Assembly (NCBI GenBank): GCA_965223165.1
Contig: CBDCVQ010000018.1
Location: forward strand, 434,001 to 498,000
Source: JABDMH01 sp965223165
Lineage (GTDB): Bacteria > Bacteroidota > Bacteroidia > Chitinophagales > Saprospiraceae
Length of the DNA: 64,000 nucleotides
Direction of reading: 5' to 3'
How positions within the stretch are numbered: position 1 is the first letter of the stretch; every line of letters begins with the position of its first letter. The position numbers and the translations under genes are program-made. Positions 60,358-64,000 of the stretch are shown one piece after another. The notes below the pieces were generated by a model. The model saw only the letters and a list, made by a program, of their open reading frames with translations. It had not been told where the DNA came from and made no database searches.

Positions 60358-63300
60358 CTACGTACCCTCGTCAGGAATAAAATCCCAGTATAAGATGATC
60401 CCCAGCATGCTCTCTGCACCCTTCATCGAAAAGTAAAGGTCATGCTTGCCTTCTGTTTTGACGAGGGGAGCACTGTACGCCCGGAGACCGAAATTGGCCG
60501 GCTGTTGCGGCACGTCCATGGTACCTAGCACCTCTCCATCCGGACTGTCCTTTGTGATCACCACTTGACCACCGGAAGTGAAGTCCGGCGCCAAGACAAT
60601 CGTACCTTCGATCGCAGCGATACCGGTCAGGTCAATTTGATGATACGCAGCAGAACCCTCTGCCGCACCGAGCAAGATATCTATCTGCTCGCTGATACCC
60701 ATCTGCGCAAGTTGGTCTGCATCCGGCGTGTGCTTGGACACCTCCGAAAGCTCGTCAGCATCCGCTGCCAAGCGCCGCGGGCTACGTAGGGTCAGCACCT
60801 TGCTGGCAGTCAACGGCTGGGCACCTTCCGCCCCCTGATCCGTGTACGAAGCCATCACGATGTACGTACCCTGCTTTTGCTCCTCGGCAAAGGTATAACT
60901 ACCCACAGCCGGCAGCCGCTCCATCTTTGCTTCGTCCTCGCTGGCGATGGCCAGAATCCAATCCACCATCTTCCCTGCATCCTCCTCGGTAATCTGCGGA
61001 TGGGCAGCCATGGCATTGACGCCCCAGACTCCCCCGCCGCCGTTGAGCACCTTGTCCACCAGGTACGATCGAGCGGTATCGATCGAGTGATACCGCGCTG
61101 CTACCTCTCGGTAGGTGGGTCCGACCGACTCCTGATCCTTGAAGTGACAAGCCGCACAGTCGGAATCGTCCATGAGGGACTTGCCTACGGCAAATCGAGA
61201 GGCTTGTGCCAAGGCTTCGTGGCCCAGCGAGATTTCATTGATGTCCGTGCCCTGCTCTAGATAGTCGATACTGAAGGCCACTTGCTCCGGACGGATACCC
61301 TGGTCCCGGGTACTGCCGTCCTCTTCGTCGTCCACGTTGACCGAGTAAGAGACCGTGCGCCCCGGAAAAAAGAAGGATTGATTGCGCTGCATGGCTACCT
61401 CAATGGACGGTGGAGCATTGCCGGCATAGATCTTAATCTGGTCTTGGCTTTTCAAGCCATCGCGATCCACCACTTCCAGCTCGACCGTGTAGACGCCCGG
61501 CTCTTCGAAGACATGGGTCACTTGCGCTCCGCTGCCACTTCCTTCGTCCGCCCCAAACTGCCAGTTGTATCGCAGCTTGTCACCATCCGGGTCTGCCGTC
61601 TCCGAGGCATCAAATGTCACCTCAAAAGGGGTGGCTCCCTCGGTCGCAGAAGCCATCACCTTAGCATTGGGTGCGCGATTCCCCTTTATGTATCGCAGGT
61701 GGACCAGGCGGGCATCCTTGTTTCGTTTATTCCACGCTGTACCATACTCCAAGAGGTACATGTCTCCCTGTGGACCCATGATAATGTCGATGGGGTTGTT
61801 GAATTTGTAGCTGGGGAGGAATCGCTCCATGCGGACAAAATCGCCCTGCTCGTTCATCGTGATAGCCATGATCCAACCGCGTATCCAGTCGTAGGTAAAC
61901 AACTTGCGGTCATAGTAGGCGGGGAATCGTGCCTCGTTTTCCGGATAATCGTCCAGATAAAAGACCGGTCCGGCCATCGCATTGCGACCACCTGTACCCA
62001 CGAGCGGGAATTCTTCCGATTCGGCATACGGATACCAGATAAAGGCAGGCTGGGCGGGTGGCAGCTCCTGAATCCCCGTATTGTTGGGGGAGGTATTTAG
62101 GGGCTTTGCCGGGTCAAAGGGATCCAACGAAGTCTGGGTAGCAAAATCATACTTGTTGTACGGCTTATTGTCGGCCACGAAATAGGGCCAACCAAAGAAT
62201 CCGGCCTGTCTGGCCTGATTAACCTCGTCGTGCCCGCGAAACCCGCGGCCCAGCGAATCCTTGCCGGCATCGGGCCCCACATCACCCCAGTACAGATAGC
62301 CGGTACGCTGGTCGAGGGATATACGAAACGGGTTGCGACAACCCATTGCATAAATCTCCGGCCGGCCTTGAGAGCCATCCTTGGGAAATAGATTGCCATC
62401 GGGGATCGTGTAGCTACCATCGGGCTGAGGCGTAATGCGACAGACCTTGCCCCGCAAATCGTTGGTGTTGGCGGAAGATTTCTGGGCATCCCATGGACTC
62501 CGTCCCGGTCGCTCGTCGCTGGGCGAATAGCCGTTGGACGCAAAGGGATTGGTGTTGTCACCGGTCGATAAGAATAGATTGCCATTGGGTCCAAACTCCA
62601 GGCTGCCCCCGGAGTGGCAACATTGATCTCTTTGGTTCTGTACTACCATCACGACCTTTTCCGACCCAAAATCTACCTTGTCGTCGGTAAAGGTGAAGCG
62701 CGAAAGGTGTTGTTTGTGCTCATCTCCCGGGGGTGAATAGTAGATGTAGAGCCAATTATTCTCGGCAAAGTTGGGGTCCAATGCCAACCCAAGCACACCA
62801 TCCTCCAACTCGTTGAAGGTCTTCAGGTGCGAGATGATGGCCGTTTTGCCATCCGTCGGATCATACAGTTTGATGTCTCCCCTTCGCTCAATGAAGAGGA
62901 TACGACCATCTGGCAGCATCTCCAATTCCATCGGCTCATTGAGGTTGTCTTCCAAGACCACTTTTTGAAAACGGTTTTCCTCGGGTGCCACGGTCGGGCG
63001 GCTATAGTCCAATCCGGGGCCACCGATGGCATATTGGATACCACCCCATAGGTGCGCCATAAAATCGGGTTCTTCAAACGACTCACTGGTATGGCCACCA
63101 CCGGTATAAAAGGCACGTCCTCCGTCATAGTCATGATACCAGGCAATGGGATGGTTATCACCATTGGTTCCACCTTCGTAAGTCGATTCATCCAGATTAA
63201 GCAGAACATTCAGGTCGGGCTGGATCTTCTTGTAGTTGTACCATTCATCGGTTCGAGCCCAGCGATCAGGCAAATGTTGGCAGGACACATGCTCCTTGTC

Positions 63301-63753
63301 CAATCGATCGATCATGGCGTCCCGAACATTGGGATCGCTTGGATGACCGTTGAAATACGCACCGACCAAACCGCCATACCAAGGCCAATCATATTCTGTG
63401 TCTGCGGCGGCGTGGACACCCACAAAGCCGCCACCTGCCTGCACGAAACGCTGCATTTCTAACTGCTGCTGATCATCCAGACAGTCACCCGTTGTATTGA
63501 GAAAGATGATCGCATCAAAATCCTGCAGGACGGCCTGCGTCATCACGGTGGCATCTTCGGTGAAGGTCACGCCAAAACCCTTGTCTTCGGCCAAGATCCG
63601 CAAAGCCTCCTGGCCTGCTTCAATGGATTCATGCCGATATCCGGATGTTTTCGAAAACACGAGTACGTTCTTTTCGCCTCGCGTGCCGGATAAGGTATCA
63701 CAACCGCTGACCCCGATCATGATGATCAGCACCGTCACTAATAATTGTCTCAT
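60358..63753 (-). CDS. ThuA / sugar dehydrogenase / PKD / cytochrome c fusion lipoprotein
   Basis: A 1131-residue exported protein (lipobox GVSGC, Cys18). A ThuA/TrHy domain covers residues about 29-245 ('FVQAGGGFVGVHAAADTEYD', 'HPIAWYHDYDGGRAFYTGGG'). A PQQ-type glucose/sorbosone dehydrogenase propeller covers about 265-690 ('LNEPMELEMLPDGRILFIER', 'GCRNPFRISLDQRTGYLYWG'). A PKD domain lies at 692-776 and an Ig-like domain at about 780-830. A cytochrome c follows, with CAACH at 866-870 and a probable axial Met near 915. A CBM6-like beta-domain ends the protein ('YHQIDLTGIAAIEGTIVL'). Oxidation of a sugar by the dehydrogenase could pass electrons to the fused haem. Domain order is common in Bacteroidota; the substrate is unknown. 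Confidence 0.93.
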   Translation of the reverse strand: MRQLLVTVLIIMIGVSGCDTLSGTRGEKNVLVFSKTSGYRHESIEAGQEALRILAEDKGFGVTFTEDATVMTQAVLQDFDAIIFLNTTGDCLDDQQQLEMQRFVQAGGGFVGVHAAADTEYDWPWYGGLVGAYFNGHPSDPNVRDAMIDRLDKEHVSCQHLPDRWARTDEWYNYKKIQPDLNVLLNLDESTYEGGTNGDNHPIAWYHDYDGGRAFYTGGGHTSESFEEPDFMAHLWGGIQYAIGGPGLDYSRPTVAPEENRFQKVVLEDNLNEPMELEMLPDGRILFIERRGDIKLYDPTDGKTAIISHLKTFNELEDGVLGLALDPNFAENNWLYIYYSPPGDEHKQHLSRFTFTDDKVDFGSEKVVMVVQNQRDQCCHSGGSLEFGPNGNLFLSTGDNTNPFASNGYSPSDERPGRSPWDAQKSSANTNDLRGKVCRITPQPDGSYTIPDGNLFPKDGSQGRPEIYAMGCRNPFRISLDQRTGYLYWGDVGPDAGKDSLGRGFRGHDEVNQARQAGFFGWPYFVADNKPYNKYDFATQTSLDPFDPAKPLNTSPNNTGIQELPPAQPAFIWYPYAESEEFPLVGTGGRNAMAGPVFYLDDYPENEARFPAYYDRKLFTYDWIRGWIMAITMNEQGDFVRMERFLPSYKFNNPIDIIMGPQGDMYLLEYGTAWNKRNKDARLVHLRYIKGNRAPNAKVMASATEGATPFEVTFDASETADPDGDKLRYNWQFGADEGSGSGAQVTHVFEEPGVYTVELEVVDRDGLKSQDQIKIYAGNAPPSIEVAMQRNQSFFFPGRTVSYSVNVDDEEDGSTRDQGIRPEQVAFSIDYLEQGTDINEISLGHEALAQASRFAVGKSLMDDSDCAACHFKDQESVGPTYREVAARYHSIDTARSYLVDKVLNGGGGVWGVNAMAAHPQITEEDAGKMVDWILAIASEDEAKMERLPAVGSYTFAEEQKQGTYIVMASYTDQGAEGAQPLTASKVLTLRSPRRLAADADELSEVSKHTPDADQLAQMGISEQIDILLGAAEGSAAYHQIDLTGIAAIEGTIVLAPDFTSGGQVVITKDSPDGEVLGTMDVPQQPANFGLRAYSAPLVKTEGKHDLYFSMKGAESMLGIILYWDFIPDEGT

Positions 63754-63862
63754 TGAATGATAGCTTTAGAAGAGAGAGCCCAAAAATATCAATTATGGGC
63801 AGATCACATGCATTTAAAGGCCTATAAGTGAGGGGCCAGCGAGCGATACGACTGTCTCATGT

Positions 63863-64000
63863 CTACTCAACAGCAAAGAGTTGACCCAGCGCCTCATCAA
63901 AAGGTCGCGCCTCCATGTCTGCCAGGTGTCTTGAAACCCGCTCCACGAGCTGAGGAATCTCCGCCAGATCCTTGCCCCATAGCTCCTTTTGGCTAAGCAA
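63863..64000 (-). CDS. 3' end of a probable tagaturonate/mannonate reductase-family protein (cut)
   Basis: The minus frame is open from the window edge to TAG at 63865-63863 and gives 45 residues, beginning LLSQKELWGKDLAEIPQLVE. The 'ELWGxDLxxIPxLxExV' pattern resembles the C-terminus of the UxaB/UxuB (mannitol dehydrogenase) family, which reduces uronate-derived sugars. Too little is present to decide. It would fit with the pectin-type sugar operon at 15-21 kb. The gap 63754-63862 (promoter side of the ThuA fusion) shows nothing recognisable. Confidence 0.4.
   Translation of the reverse strand: MLSQKELWGKDLAEIPQLVERVSRHLADMEARPFDEALGQLFAVE

Noticed and set aside
61282..62100. 272-residue plus frame opposite the ThuA fusion
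   Set aside because: Antisense shadow without any recognisable domain.

Overview
This window comes from a member of the Bacteroidota, most likely a Saprospiria/Lewinella-like marine or soil heterotroph. The evidence is type IX secretion (T9SS) C-terminal sorting domains on two proteins, a TonB receptor with a carboxypeptidase-like N-domain, two DUF5916 outer-membrane proteins, several Tat-exported Gfo/Idh/MocA oxidoreductases, two sulfatases, and a ThuA/sugar-dehydrogenase/PKD/cytochrome c fusion. The taxonomic call is an inference from gene content; no rRNA, tRNA or CRISPR array was recognised.

Layout. 1-5.9 kb: end of a DUF5916 gene, a group II intron with its maturase (minus strand), and a cyclase-TPR signalling protein. 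5.9-7.0 kb: a cupin protein. 7.0-14.6 kb: a minus-strand operon with a complete branched-chain-amino-acid-type ABC importer (LivM, LivH, LivG, LivF, binding protein), a long-chain-type acyl-CoA ligase and a beta-propeller lipoprotein. 14.6-15.3 kb: non-coding, with a 90-bp tandem repeat. 15.3-21.2 kb: a sugar operon (GH140-like hydrolase, VCBS protein, ribulokinase, ribulose-5-phosphate 4-epimerase). 21.4-22.5 kb: a DUF433/DUF5615 toxin-antitoxin-like pair. 22.6-25.3 kb: the tail of a decayed outer-membrane gene, then an acyl-CoA ligase and a crotonase. 25.4-30.2 kb: secreted cytochrome c, flavin oxidoreductase, sulfatase and sterol-desaturase family protein.

30.4-38.4 kb: purL, an orthocaspase, a creatininase-family hydrolase and a full DUF5916 protein. 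38.4-39.25 kb: a striking gene-free block of 8-bp and 7-bp repeats with an 87-bp duplicated segment. 39.2-40.3 kb: AI-2E-family permease. 40.7-45.3 kb: exported sugar oxidoreductases, a sugar isomerase/epimerase-like protein and an SGNH hydrolase. 45.3-52.2 kb: two more short-repeat arrays, small membrane and beta-propeller proteins, a T9SS protein, an M23 peptidase lipoprotein and a sulfatase lipoprotein. 52.3-58.5 kb: a T9SS protein made of two near-identical 456-residue repeats, followed by a TonB receptor. 58.5-60.3 kb: an orphan response regulator bracketed by three copies of a MITE-like element. 60.4-63.8 kb: the large ThuA fusion. 63.9-64 kb: the end of a probable uronate-pathway reductase.

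Together the genes suggest scavenging of plant or algal polysaccharide (arabinose/apiose-type sugars, sulfated glycans, possibly uronates) plus import and CoA-activation of an organic acid. The least conventional parts of the window are its repeats: the MITE-like family at 58.8-60.3 kb, the minisatellite block at 38.4-39.25 kb, and the habit of short degenerate tandem arrays starting immediately after stop codons.
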